The notes beneath the pieces were generated by a model. It was not told where the DNA came from. It saw only the letters and a program-made list of their open reading frames with translations, and searched no databases. The position numbers and the translations under genes are program-made. This document shows, in pieces, positions 31,436 to 41,164 of a stretch of DNA of 64,000 bases; positions within the stretch are counted from its first letter, which is position 1; each line of letters starts with the position of its first letter. The DNA comes from Incurvaria masculella (Eukaryota > Arthropoda > Insecta > Lepidoptera > Incurvariidae), in contig OX335654.1 of NCBI GenBank assembly GCA_946894095.1, positions 17,369,687 to 17,433,686 on the forward strand, in the 5' to 3' direction.

Positions 31436-31532
31436 GTTTGGTTTAGTTAAGTTAGCTTAGGTTTGATTAGGTCTTAGGTTAAGTTAGTTTGGCATAGGTT
31501 TGGTATGGTTAGGTTCGGTAATAGGTTAGGAG
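31436..31532 (+). repeat. TTAGG-like degenerate string
   Basis: Repeated (T)TAGGTT variants (TTAGCTTAGGTTTGATTAGG... GGTTAGGTTCGG) over ~95 bp. Insect telomeres are (TTAGG)n, so this may be an interstitial telomere-like or simply low-complexity tract. Confidence 0.45.
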
Positions 31533-31939
31533 CATCGCCTAATGAAAGAAGATTCCAACCGAGAATTGAGAACGGTTTGTGACGAATGAGACTCACCGAG
31601 CAGTAGTGTCATTCCCGGGCCTATGAGAACGTACCACGAATTGAAAAAATCGTTCGTAAAGGTCAGGATATGTATGTTTGTAGATGATGCGAAATAAGTA
31701 TGCTGCAATCGTACCGTATGGCGGGTCTTGTAAAAAGGTTTGCACTACATGACATGTTATTTCTGGGGGCTTTAATATTTCTCCTTTATCGATTGTTTTT
31801 CAAAATTATTTCAGCCGTTTTTATGTCAGCAAAACTTCCGGATTAGTGAGTAAACCCGTTGCTAATCCAAGCCAGAATCAAAACATATTTCGCTCGCTAA
31901 TCGGGCGGTACCGAGAACCAGCGCATTTGTGAACGTCAG
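31533..31939. other. Unassigned DNA
   Basis: No repeat, RNA gene or domain recognised. Confidence 0.3.
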
Positions 31940-32080
31940 AGAGCGATGAATCAACATCGCGTGGCGTTGACGTGCGGGTTTCCCGCTTCCGCCGGAGACG
32001 GTGTGGCGGCGCGGGGGGGCGTCTGTGAGGGGGGGGGGGGTGAGCGAAGGGGGGGACTACTCCGCGCTATCCGTGCTTCC
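31940..32080. other. G-run-rich GC island
   Basis: Includes GGGGGGG at about 32013, a run of about eleven G at 32030-32040 and GGGGGGG at 32050, giving strong G-quadruplex potential on the plus strand. Confidence 0.5.
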
Positions 32081-32199
32081 AAGATTACTTTCACCGCGTC
32101 CCCACCAGCGATGGGCCATTCCGGCTCTAAGGAGGATGTTGTTTGGGGGTGGTCTCAGCCTGCACTTGGTCCCACAGTGTGTGTGGTCCCTTGGACAAC

Positions 32200-32475
32200 C
32201 CCCCCTCAATTATTGCTACCCTAGCCAGCCGATTTCGTCTATGAAGGCGACGAGGCGGCAGGGTGTCTGCAGATCTGCGCAAGCGATATGGGCAAAATCA
32301 GTAGCACCCTCCGTCGTTCACTGAGCACGATGCAGTGCAGACGCACGTGGTCAGCGGTCTCCTTTTCCTGCAGCTCTGCACAGAGGACTGTCTGTTATTC
32401 CAAGTGTATGTAGGTGTTTACACAGTGACCCGTCATCAAACCTACATGTTTTCTAAGTTTATACTTAAGTTTTAC
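32200..32475 (-). pseudogene. Non-LTR retrotransposon ORF2 C-terminal relic
   Basis: On the minus strand, codons at 32422-32433 read TGHC within KLRKHVGLMTGHC, followed by an in-frame stop, then KETADHVRLHC, RR, and after a frameshift FIDEIGWLG with a stop near 32220. The order TGHC, E-T-x-H-V-x-x-x-C and a terminal F-I-x-x-x-G-W-L is the C-terminal zinc-finger-like domain of I/R1/Jockey-group non-LTR elements. It is broken by at least one stop and one frameshift. Confidence 0.7.
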
Positions 32476-32520
32476 CGTATGCAGCCATATAAGTTTGCTG
32501 GCCAATCCCGCGTTTTGGGT

Positions 32521-33725
32521 AGGTAGCGCCGCCCTAGACTGCCTGCCTTCACTCTAAACGGTTGGCCCAGAAACTCACGTGCTCTTCGAATATGAGCCAA
32601 TATTTTTGGGTGCTGGCCGATGGTCAGAGAATGGGCTTCGGTCCTACAGGTAAAGTACTTGAGTTCCTTTTAGCTCGAACGTCCGATCGGCTACAAATAT
32701 TATCATTCCTACTCTACAAGTCTAGAATGACCTCTATCCTCCGTGAGAATGACCTTTCCGGAAGCGTCGGCCTTCGTTTCCAGAAGAAACAGCCGCTGGT
32801 TCAATCTCGGATCCTAAACGGACGAATTTCCCTAACCGGGAGGGATCCGGAATGTTTGCAAAACGTCGATAATTTTGGTGAGGATTGGGATTAGGCAAAC
32901 TTAATCAGGAACGGCTAAGGAAGTGATAAAATCAAAGGAGGTGGGTTCGAGAAACGGGGTTATTGAATTCTCTAAAGTAAACGATTGAACCTCTGTCTTT
33001 CTTCATTCAAAATGAACTAAAAATATTTATTTGATTGCTTCATCTGAAAGGAGAGAGCGAATGCCTTTGAAAATAATAACTTCAATGTAATAATATATTA
33101 ATACATCATTATTTTTTCTGAGTAACATCGAATACAATTAAGATGTCGACAAAAACAACCTCAATCATAGACGTATTTGCGTACACCGAGCATAATACAG
33201 ATAAAGAAGTTTGTTTAGCTACGCATTTACTACACACTACGCAGAATTACTCAGTGGCGGTGGCGGCCGTAACATGGATATATCCAGGGTGATAACGTGA
33301 ACGTGAATGTGTCGTTTCGTAACAGACCTTGAGGGTCGACGCTCCAGTTCAACGCCAAAGATTGGAGGATGGGAGGGGGCGCGCCCACGCGGGTCGAATA
33401 ACTGTACATTCTCTGCCTTTCTTTCAGAACAAATCCCAATACAATGAAAGGGCAACCACATTTTTTTATAATTAAATACGCATTGACCTTTAGTTATCCA
33501 TGTTGCACGCCAAAAAATGTATTGGAAATAGGAATGAAATGAACAGAAGAATTTAATCAAAATATATGAACTGGTTTCACACAAGAAAAAATGATAGAAA
33601 TAATCATCATTATGATTATTGTTGGTTTTTGAATGTTTGAAAAATTACTTATGGACATGGATAAAATATCACATCTACTGTTACCATATCCCAACACTTC
33701 AGGTTTTTTTAATTAAGTGCATATT
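32521..33725. other. Unassigned DNA beside the ORF2 relic
   Basis: A 110-codon plus frame (32562-32894) has no recognised domain; being next to a minus-strand LINE relic, it may be antisense to more LINE sequence. A GC-rich patch lies at 33240-33420. Confidence 0.35.
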
Positions 33726-33815
33726 CCAACACACCGCGCTTTCTCGAAGGAATTAGCTGCAATGCAAAAACCTGCCTAATGAGCACGGTTATAGAACTGA
33801 ATAAACCCTGGCCCT
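33726..33815 (-). mobile_element. SINE-T body fragment
   Basis: ACACACCGCGCTTTCTCGAA, GGAATTAGCTGCAATGC and ATGAGCACGGTTATAGAACT match the reversed SINE-T body. Confidence 0.55.
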
Positions 33816-34074
33816 AGAGGGGTACTTTCTGAAATTTGTAGAGTTGTGTTGTTTATTTTTCTATAACATGTAATTTTATAATTGAATAAAAAAGTTTAAT
33901 GTATTTTCAGTACACGCCTATATGTGCGCGTGCGCTAATTGAGCTTTTTTTATACTTGCACGTTTAAACTACGAACAATAATTAATTAATGCCACACTAG
34001 TAATTCTGTACGCGAGTGTACACATACGCCCCACTTTTTCCGCAGAGCGCTCATAACTCCTCACGATAATTATA
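33816..34074. other. Unassigned AT-rich DNA
   Basis: CGCCCCACTTTTTCCGCAGA near 34029 faintly resembles the inner end of the 208-bp inverted repeat (CACCCCACGCTTTTTCCGC). Confidence 0.35.
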
Positions 34075-34640
34075 CCCAAAGGATGCCAACGCAACCCTAT
34101 TACTAAGCCTCCACCATACGTCCGTCCGTCCGTCCGTTTGTCTGTCGCATGGCTGTTATGCCCTGTTTAAATTAATTCCCATGTGTGTAATGCACCGTAA
34201 TAGGAAGACAGTTGAATTTTTCACAGAGTACACTGAGAAAAAAATATTGTTGGCCCAACAAAGAAACTTTAACCCTGGAGAGCCGTCATAGTGAATTGGT
34301 TGCAACGACAACCTTTATTTTGTCGACCATATATACAATCTAACAAAGTAATTCTAGCAAAATATACTAGACATTGTTGCGCTCGCAACTTCCACTTTGT
34401 TACACTAACAAACAGTGACCAAAGTTGTTACAGTAACAAATACGACTTTGTTTCAATGACAAAAAGCAATTGACAAAATACAAGCTGTCCTGACAAATAA
34501 GCTCGATATAACTTATTTTGATGCTTCAACAATTTTTTTCTGACAACGTGATTTTTGTCACTTTGTCAGCCTACTTTTTTCTCAGTGTATAGATTTCTAT
34601 TGCCGCTACAACAATAAATATTAATAAAAAAAACTAAAAT
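34075..34640 (+). mobile_element. GTCY-MITE copy 8, split by a TA-MITE
   Basis: Left half 34075-34230 (CCCAAAGGATGCCAACGCAA, (GTCC)n at 34119-34140, TTCACAGAG) and right half 34590-34640 (TTGCCGCTACAACAA, AAATTAAAGGG) are parts of one decayed copy. The hairpin end is missing because SINE sequence begins at about 34657. Confidence 0.8.
34231..34587 (+). mobile_element. TA-flanked MITE inside GTCY-MITE copy 8
   Basis: A 357-bp insert with perfect 13-bp terminal inverted repeats CACTGAGAAAAAA/TTTTTTCTCAGTG and a TA on each side (34229-34230, 34588-34589), as for Tc1/mariner-type target duplications. The interior is rich in AACAAAGT/ACTTTGTT motifs in both directions and encodes nothing. Single copy in the window. 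Confidence 0.9.
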
Positions 34641-34656
34641 TAAAGGGAAAAATTGT

Positions 34657-34880
34657 CTTTTTTTTTATATGACTGGACATGGATGGCTAATGCCACAAGT
34701 TCTGTCATGGTATTAGCCCAACACACCACATGGGAACTAGGTGCCATGCCAGGACCTTCCTTATATTGCACGGCTACATTGAACTGGATGCAAAACACGG
34801 ACAATTTTCATCGCCTCTTCGACCATCGTTCATCCAATGCGATGGTACCAACCCGGGCGGGATAAACCCTACCACCTTCG
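34657..34880 (-). mobile_element. SINE-5S-type body fragment with poly(A)
   Basis: Poly(T) at 34657-34666, then reversed tail and body (CACCACATGGGAACTAGGTG, TATTGCACGGCTACATTG, ATGCGATGGTACCAACCCGG) to ACCACC. The head is missing. Tail form with CACATGGGAACTAG marks the 5S-head type. Confidence 0.8.
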
Positions 34881-34916
34881 CCTCCTTCTATGGTGTCGCC
34901 TCCATAGAAGGAGGCG
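34879..34916. repeat. Perfect 15-bp hairpin, 8-nt loop
   Basis: CGCCTCCTTCTATGG and CCATAGAAGGAGGCG pair exactly. It begins where the SINE body is truncated, so it may be a scar of the truncation. Confidence 0.85.
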
Positions 34917-34974
34917 TCATCGAGACGACATTATTTAATACAAAATTAATTATTTGATCATAACATAAAATACA

Positions 34975-35118
34975 TTAATTTGAGTTTCAGCGACATCTAC
35001 ATTTGAAGCATTGTAATCAGATTTTGATAATAATCTGAAAAAGTATTGGTCGTGACATTCGTCGGTAGCAGGACTTGAACCTGCGACGGTCGGATTACCC
35101 TGCTTTGGATCCCGACAA
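34975..35118 (-). mobile_element. Lys-SINE, left (reverse) member of a head-to-head pair
   Basis: In reverse it starts in the anticodon arm (GTAATCCGACC), then a perfect T arm GCAGG-TTCAAGT-CCTGC, acceptor strand TACCGAC, and a tail with AATGTCACGACCAATACTTT and CAGATTATT..CAAAATCTG to GATGTCGCTGAAACTC. The 5' half of the tRNA part is lost. Confidence 0.75.
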
Positions 35119-35120
35119 TT

Positions 35121-35292
35121 GTCGGTATAGCTCAGTTGGTTTAGAGCAGTGGACATGTAATCCAAAGGTGGCAGCTTCAAGTCCTGCTTTCGACGAATGT
35201 CACGATCAATACTTTTTCAGATTATTTTCAAAATCTGATTACAATGCTAGAAATGTAGATGTCGCTGAAACACAGATTAATGAGATAACGGT
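35121..35292 (+). mobile_element. Lys-SINE, right member of a head-to-head pair
   Basis: A tRNA-like head at 35121-35195: acceptor GTCGGTA, D arm GCTC-AGTTGGTTTA-GAGC (A box intact), anticodon arm resembling tRNA-Lys but with loop CATGTAA, and T arm with TTCAAGT (B box). One T-stem pair and two acceptor pairs are broken, and U33 is replaced by A, so it cannot be a normal tRNA. The tail matches the left member. Other copies: 38968, 10575, 822. Confidence 0.8.
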
Positions 35293-35339
35293 AATGTCGT
35301 ATCCAGTAAATACATAACAAATATAAAATACATATCAAT

Positions 35340-35500
35340 CGGACAAGACTCGTATGTGCCTCGAGGCGCGGCCCCGCCATGCGCGGGCGCACTGCATGCG
35401 GGCAACCTGCGTCACTGGCGCAAAGCAATCGATGCGCGGGAAAGTGCGCGAGACGAGATTGCGGCGGCGTTAGCGCACGCGTGACGTCAGCGGCAACTAC
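35340..35500. promoter_or_regulatory. CpG-rich block with CRE
   Basis: CG-dense DNA containing GCGCGGCCCCGCCATGCGCG and a CRE, TGACGTCA, at 35482-35489. Resembles the block at 15110-15310. Function not shown. Confidence 0.35.
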
Positions 35501-35635
35501 CATGTAGGTCGAGAGAAGAAATCATATAGAAAAGTTGAACCGGTTGCGAATTCCCAAAGTTGACATCCATTCAGCAGAAAGTATTAAAAAAACGGCAAAG
35601 TGCGAGTAAAAAATAAAATATAAGGGAGTTTGGAT

Positions 35636-36022
35636 TTGTCAGCCTCAGTGGCCCAGTGGCGCGACACTTCGGCGATCGCTCTCCGAAGTTAAGCAACGCT
35701 GGGTCCGGTCTGGTCTTGGATGGGTGACCATTCGACCGTTAAGAGAGGCTGGCCGTGGTTCGGATTCCACGTTAAGCTGTAGGTCCCCTTCCTTACTTAC
35801 TAGGTGGTAGGGTAAATCCCGCCCGGGTTGGTACCATCGCATTGGATTAACGATGGTCGGTGCGGCAATGAAAATTGTCCGTGTTTTCCGTCCAGTTCAA
35901 TGTAGCCGTGCAATATGAGGAAGGTCTTGGCATGGCACCTAGTTCCCATGTGGTGTGTTGGGCTAATACCATGACAGAAAGTGTGGTATTAGCCATCCAT
36001 GTCCAGTCACATAAAAAAAAAC
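35636..36022 (+). mobile_element. 5S-head SINE (SINE-5S), near full length
   Basis: The head contains the 5S rRNA internal promoter: CCGAAGTTAAGCAACG (A box) from 35683, GGGTCCGG (intermediate element) and CTTGGATGGGTGACC (C box) at 35715-35729, all close to animal 5S rRNA. It starts TCAGCCTCAGTGGCCCAGTGG. The body from GTAGGTCCCCTTCC to GGTATTAGCCATCCATGT is that of the tRNA-head SINE, ending in poly(A) at 36014-36022. This is a SINE3-type retroposon that would be transcribed by Pol III with TFIIIA. A frame on the minus strand is incidental. Confidence 0.92.
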
Positions 36023-36770
36023 CAAGGATACGTTATTGAATTGAATAAATAAAGACAAAACTTTTTTTAATCTAAGTATAGGCCTAGTGCCAGCCCAAAC
36101 TCAAACCAGCAACCAAAGATTCGTGGGTAAACAGTACGTCCACCGAACCCGACACCGCTAAGTTTCCCTCAACTAAACATTGTCGCATAGGTCCTCCTTC
36201 CTCGAAGGCCTGGAGTCATGGCCAGCCTAGCACTTTTCCTATAAATGAGTTTATAAATACAATTTCGGAGAATCGACCATAAGATTCTCCAAACTCGTTG
36301 ATAGTCGAACCAGTATCAAACAATATCGCACTGGACCGGTATTTTTTTATTCAAATATTACCACTTTTTTGTGGATCTAACAAAGAAGTCCGAAGATGGC
36401 CTCCAAATTCGTCTGACCGGTTTTGCAAGATTTTCTTAAGATCGCTCGCACTACATTATTATTAATATAATCGCAAAAACATGTCAATCTAAATGCATAG
36501 GTTTAGTTCACCGGAACATTATTTCGAATATTGCCTGGCAACAGTTTTGAACAGGAAGGTGCGCTATGAAAAGACGTTGCGACGTCATGAGTGTGACGTC
36601 CGTTGCTCCACGGAAACCAGTTGGAGCGATGCTGGGCGATAGCCAGGAAAGTCCACCTCGGAGGGGGAAGAATTACGTTTACCTCAACTACGCACTTGCG
36701 CGTCCAACTAATAACCCCACCAGGGTCTAGCCGTGACGATAGCAAAACAGTTAAGTAAATGCAACAACGA
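36023..36770. other. Unassigned DNA
   Basis: A 108-codon minus frame (36503-36829) runs out of the SINE head and has no recognised domain. Nothing else. Confidence 0.35.
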
Positions 36771-37129
36771 GCTGCTCGTAGCCTAGTGGCCTTGCCTGCC
36801 AGAGGTCTGGGTTCAAATCCTCGACCCATAAATGCACCACTTTCTTACTCTTTCTAAGTTGAATAAGTGCATTTCGTCATGAATGCTCCATGATTCGAAA
36901 TTCATGAAAAACTGTAGGTCCCCTTCCCCTACTAGATAGTAGAAGCTTAGCCCGCCCGGAAAAGATTGTCGAAGCGACAATGAAAGATTGTCCGTTTCCA
37001 TCCAGTTCAATATAGCCGTGCTCATAAAGGGAAGGTCCTGGCATGTTAATTCCTTCGGAAATGCGGTGTGTTCGGCTAATATCCTGACCGTGGGTGTGTT
37101 ATTAGCCATCCATGTCCAGTTACATAAAT
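36771..37129 (+). mobile_element. SINE-T, full length but diverged
   Basis: A box TAGCCTAGTGG at 36779-36789, B box GGTTCAAATCC at 36810-36820, then the full body through CCATCCATGTCCAGTTACAT. Several deletions (GGTACCATCGCA segment is lost) and no long poly(A), so it is older than the copies at 1391 and 24046. Confidence 0.85.
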
Positions 37130-37273
37130 GGAAAATACAATCTTGAGCGGGATTTACCCATTTTCTTTGTTTTTAATCTTTTTCTTTTGTTTGAAGTTGA
37201 ACAGCGATAACATAGAGCGCTTATGTAACAAACATAAAAAATAAGCCGAACACAAAGCCGCCAAAGATGCTGT

Positions 37274-37534
37274 CATTTTATTCCGGGAGGTGGTGACGTT
37301 TTGGTCACGATACTGTAAATGGCTGAATCTGGGTTCACAGATTCTCACAGTTCTGGGTACACTTGATGCTAAATATGTCGGTCTGCCTGCTCCAAATGGT
37401 TGCGTTAGCTACATTGGCTATAAAAAGAAGATATTTCGATGGTCGATATTTACCCGCTTACGAATATACTAATTGTCTGTTACCTTTTAATTATATAACA
37501 AAAACCAGTCGGTTTTTTATTAAATCCGTAAATA

Positions 37535-37565
<31 letters not shown>

Positions 37566-37868
37566 CTCTCTCTGTTCCCTTAATCTCCTATATCTACGAA
37601 CCGCGACCTAAGGTTTGTTCAGTTTTGTGCAAGCAAGTATGTACTGATCTCTCATGCTCCGTTATTTTCAGCCATTAACCTTATCATACGTTTATTTGGT
37701 CACGAGAACTACTTTTTCAGGCGCCTTATCGAGGTAACGCAACCACTTGGCACATGCAAACTGACAGTGTAACTTCAGAGGGTTGGTCTTTATCATTTGA
37801 ACCCAGTTTCACACATTTATTTTATCTTTACCAATTCTCTCGCGACCTCCTAGTCTATTACAATGATG
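37274..37868. mobile_element. FB-3 foldback element, copy 2
   Basis: Left arm (GGCTGAATCTGGGTTCACAG, ATGTCGGTCTGCCTG, TGGTTGCGTTA) and right arm (GGTAACGCAACCACTTGG, TTTGAACCCAGTTTCA, CTCGCGACCTCCTAGTC) are inverted copies. The core is in opposite orientation to copy 1 (AAGCAAGTATGTACTGATC versus its reverse near 13150). Confidence 0.8.
37533..37572 (+). repeat. (TC)n microsatellite inside FB-3 copy 2
   Basis: About fourteen TC units, absent from FB-3 copy 1, so it arose after the copies separated. Confidence 0.9.
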
Positions 37869-38234
37869 TCAAGTACCTAATAATCGCTAGCGTGCCTTCA
37901 TCTTCAAATTATTCTCTACACGGAAACTCGTCACCATGTCTACAGCCAGCACGCAGCTAACACAACCACTCGTTATGATGAATCACCCAAATACCCAATC
38001 CAAATAGGTGGAGCATGCGTCGTTGTGTTATTTGACCAAATTTGATTGTTCTGCCTTCTCCGAATCTCTGTCACGGCCACTGAATAACCGCCGCCAATAC
38101 TTGAAGTCCATCCGAAGTGATGCATTTTTGTGCATTTCCACCAGTTGAAAGAATAGTGTGAATGGGTTTAACAGTTTATTTTATTAAAATAAAAAAGTTT
38201 CAAGCACCACAATTCGTTGGAGTGTGTTTCGCTA
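37869..38234. other. Unassigned DNA
   Basis: No repeat, RNA gene or domain recognised. Confidence 0.3.
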
Positions 38235-38238
38235 TTAA

Positions 38239-38771
38239 GGTGGCCCAACCCGGCGGGCCTAACTCATTCGCGGGCACGGTACAAAACCGTGCTGTTGCGC
38301 TCTGGGAGCTTCTCTGTTTCAAAGAATAAGGCAGGCACCGTGATGAGGAAGATGCAACATGTCGACAAAAAAGACAATGTATGATTTGGTAAGGTTTACG
38401 AAAATTTTAATTTCGAAACGACTTATAGCTAAAAGTAAACCACGACCGCTGTAGTCAAAAATCTAATAAAAACAAATAGATCATAAATCTTGATTAAATA
38501 AGCTATGTCTGATGACTAAATCTTTTTACGATGTTCTTACTTTATCATTGCGTAATCTACCTCCAAAGTTATTGTATAAAACGCGAGACAAATTCGAACT
38601 TTTGGACCTTATAACTTAGAAACCAAACACAATTTTACAATGCCAATGGTCATCAGACATCTAGTTCGATCAAATAAAGCTATTTTGAGCAAAATTTTGG
38701 ATCTCTGACAAGAAATATGGGCGTGATCTTCTTTCCCCTTTTGTATGGGGAGATGAGCGGGTTGGGCCACC
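38239..38771 (+). mobile_element. TTAA-MITE copy 3, uninterrupted
   Basis: A 533-bp copy from GGTGGCCCAACCCGGCGGG to GCGGGTTGGGCCACC. TTAA precedes it (38235-38238); TTTT follows, so one side of the target duplication is mutated or the right flank was replaced by (TTTA)n. It gives the reference for the break in copy 1. Confidence 0.9.
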
Positions 38772-38967
38772 TTTTATTTATTTATTTATTTAAGGAAAAG
38801 ACACAGAAACAAGTATACAAATACATACAATGCAAACAATACTTAAAAAAAACTTAACTTATTTCCACTACGCTTTCCACCGAAACATACAGATCTAAAA
38901 AGCAAGGTACGTGAAGAAAGATAAAATAAAAAACAAAAAACTAACATAAAAACTAAAACTAAAATAA
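38772..38967. repeat. (TTTA)n followed by A-rich DNA
   Basis: Four TTTA units at 38774-38791 and a downstream A-rich stretch look like a reversed retroposon tail, but no second copy confirms this. Confidence 0.35.
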
Positions 38968-39130
38968 TCTGAAAAAGTATTGGTCGTGACATTCGTCGAT
39001 CCTGCTTCCGACGACCAATACTTTTTCAGATTATTTTCAAAATCTGATTACAATGCTTCAAATGTAGATGTCGCTGAAACTCAAATTAATGAGACAACGC
39101 CAATGTCGTATCCATTAAATACATAAAATT
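38968..39130 (+). mobile_element. Lys-SINE pair, collapsed
   Basis: A shrunken version of the head-to-head pair at 34975-35292: left reverse tail (AATCTGAAAAAGTATTGGTC) is joined through GACATTCGTCGATCCTGCTTCC to the forward tail (CCAATACTTTTTCAGATTATT...GATGTCGCTGAAACTCAAAT). The tRNA promoters are almost entirely deleted. Confidence 0.75.
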
Positions 39131-40393
39131 ATGTGTTTAGCTATTTCTTAAATTTTAGGATTTGGCTATAAAGGCAGACTTGAAAACTTTCCCTGTGTAC
39201 ATAAACGTATAAAAATCGATGTGTGTGAATATGTTTGTATGTTATCTATGGACTCCAAAACGGCGGAGCCGATTTTAATGATATATTCAGGCTTTCTTCA
39301 GATTAGTCCAGCGGGCGATACTGTGCAGTATGGTTTAAAAGCTCCACTCGGGTAAATTACCAAAATGAAATTACGGCGTCACCGATTTTGATGAAACTTT
39401 CAGGCGATCTTCAGATCAGGCTAGCGGCTGATCCTGTTCAGATTGGAAGTTTAATGGTATTGAATATATCGCATTGTATCCAGCGGTCGACTCAAGGTTG
39501 CGGTGTTTTTTTTATTATATGAAATATAATATATGTATGACTTCAGCAGTCGTTTTTCGAATATATAAATCGTCAAGGAATCAAATTCAATATTCCTACA
39601 CACTTTCCATGTTGGTTAAATAATGTTTTATCTGTAAAACAATTTTCAAACAAGGATCACGATTTAAAATAGTGTTCCGTTAATTTCGGAGGCCTTGTTC
39701 ATAACAACTTATTCGCTTACTTCTTTTACTAAATGCATTTAAACCGGATTTTACGAAAAAAGTTTTAACCTATCTCTTTCGGTGACTTTCTCGGAATAAA
39801 TGGTCCAATATAATAATATTTCTACTAAATGTTGCATTTTACTAAACTTGTAGAAATATGTTTATGCTAGTTTGCTTTTCCTTATGGCTTCGCGTATCGC
39901 AAAGGACGACAAATACAACGTTTAAGATCTTATTACGTCATTAGTGATGTGTAAAACATTTCCGGAGTAAGTTTTCTTAGCAAGTTTAGTAACGATTGGG
40001 TATGACACAATTTTCAAGTAAAATAAGTTTAAGTGAACTATGAGGACCGATTTTTCAATCATCAGATAGTACTTTTCGGATTGATAGCACAAATCAACGT
40101 TTGTCAAAGGACGGAAAGTCATTACTGGAGGATTTAATCTCACAATTGATCTTACTGTAATTTTAGTAATACAAATATAGAATTACTACAAGGAATGGAT
40201 TAACAGAGGCGTAGATAAATCCGTCGAATAGTTATGGGTGATTATCAGACTATCGAAAAATCAGCCCTATGAATGTATAGCGAATGAGGACGATGCGATG
40301 GTATGACGAAACGTTTACAAAGCGGAAGTCATCGATATTATCTCGTCGATGGCGGAAGTGTTTAAACTATTGTGTTTGGGCAGCCTGGAAGAC
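39131..40393. other. Mostly unassigned, with retroelement-like phrases
   Basis: 39240-39440 has two loosely similar stretches (CGGCGGAGCCGATTTTAATG.TATATTCAGG and CGGCGTCACCGATTTTGATGA.ACTTTCAGG), i.e. an imperfect tandem duplication typical of repeats with CCGATTTTGATGAAACTTTC wording. The rest is unassigned. Confidence 0.4.
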
Positions 40394-40641
40394 CAGGGGG
40401 TCCATTCAGGGTAAGAGTGAGTTCGAGTTCGGGAGTGAGTTAACCTAAAATTAGCTGGGAAATATATTATTATTAAAATAACGGAACCGTTATTTATATT
40501 TCCAACGTATTTAAGGGACAGGCCAGATTTTTACCCAACTGTAATTATGTTCAAGAAGTGTGGAAACATTGACTATTTAAAAAAGTGAGTTGATATTTAG
40601 TGACGAATTCGAACTCACTCTTGCCCTGAATGGACCCCCAG
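40394..40641. mobile_element. M-MITE copy 1
   Basis: Inverted termini of about 38 bp: AGGGGGTCCATTCAGGGTAA and GAGTGAGTTCGAGTTCG at left, CGAATTCGAACTCACTC and TTGCCCTGAATGGACCCCC at right. The core carries CGGAACCGTTATTTATATTT. A second copy lies at 53333-53736. Confidence 0.85.
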
Positions 40642-40912
40642 GGGTTACCATGCTAAATAAACTCGCGGGGTGAAAGGCAAGTGAGTGATTTAATCTGACG
40701 TTTAGTATCATTTCTTTCAGTGCTAACTGTCAAACGACGTCCTAATCGGCCAAGTGGATTGAAATTTATCATCTAGATTACTTCGTAAAAGTCAGGGCCT
40801 AATGGTATGTGTTGACCGTAACATTTGGCGATCAACTCCTTCAGGTAAGCATCGGCTTGATGGTATGTACGTTCATGATCTATCATTAAAATAAAACAAA
40901 TTATCATGTTTT
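40642..40912. other. BB repeat trace and unassigned DNA
   Basis: GGCAAGTGAGTGATTTAATC at 40677-40697 is the BB repeat in reverse, immediately right of M-MITE as also happens at 53737. Otherwise nothing recognised. Confidence 0.4.
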
Positions 40913-41100
40913 TAGGGTTCCGGACCCCAAAGGGTGCAAAACGGAACCCTATTACCAAGCCTCAGCTGTCCGTCTGTCCGTCCGTCTGTCACAGGGGCTG
41001 GATCCCATAAACCGTAATAGGTAGACAGCTAAAATATTCACAGAGGATGTATGTCTGCTGCCGTAATAACGCCCCTTTAATTTGTATATGTTGCAATAAC
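40913..41100 (+). mobile_element. GTCY-MITE copy 9, 3' truncated
   Basis: Starts AGGGTTCCGGACCCCAAAGG with a short microsatellite near 40969-40990 and fades after GCCGTAATAACGCCCC. The hairpin end is absent. Confidence 0.8.
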
Positions 41101-41164
41101 AAATAAAAATTATGCCCCGTTTATGGACCACTTTCTGTACTCTTCAAGTACTCTTCGTCAGGAA

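Noticed and set aside
31436..31532. True interstitial telomere array
   Set aside because: TTAGG-like units are irregular and few; simple decay of low-complexity DNA explains them equally well.
35585..35608. A further GTCY-MITE fragment (AACGGCAAAGTGCGAGTAAA)
   Set aside because: Only about 15 bases resemble the hairpin end and the palindrome is absent.
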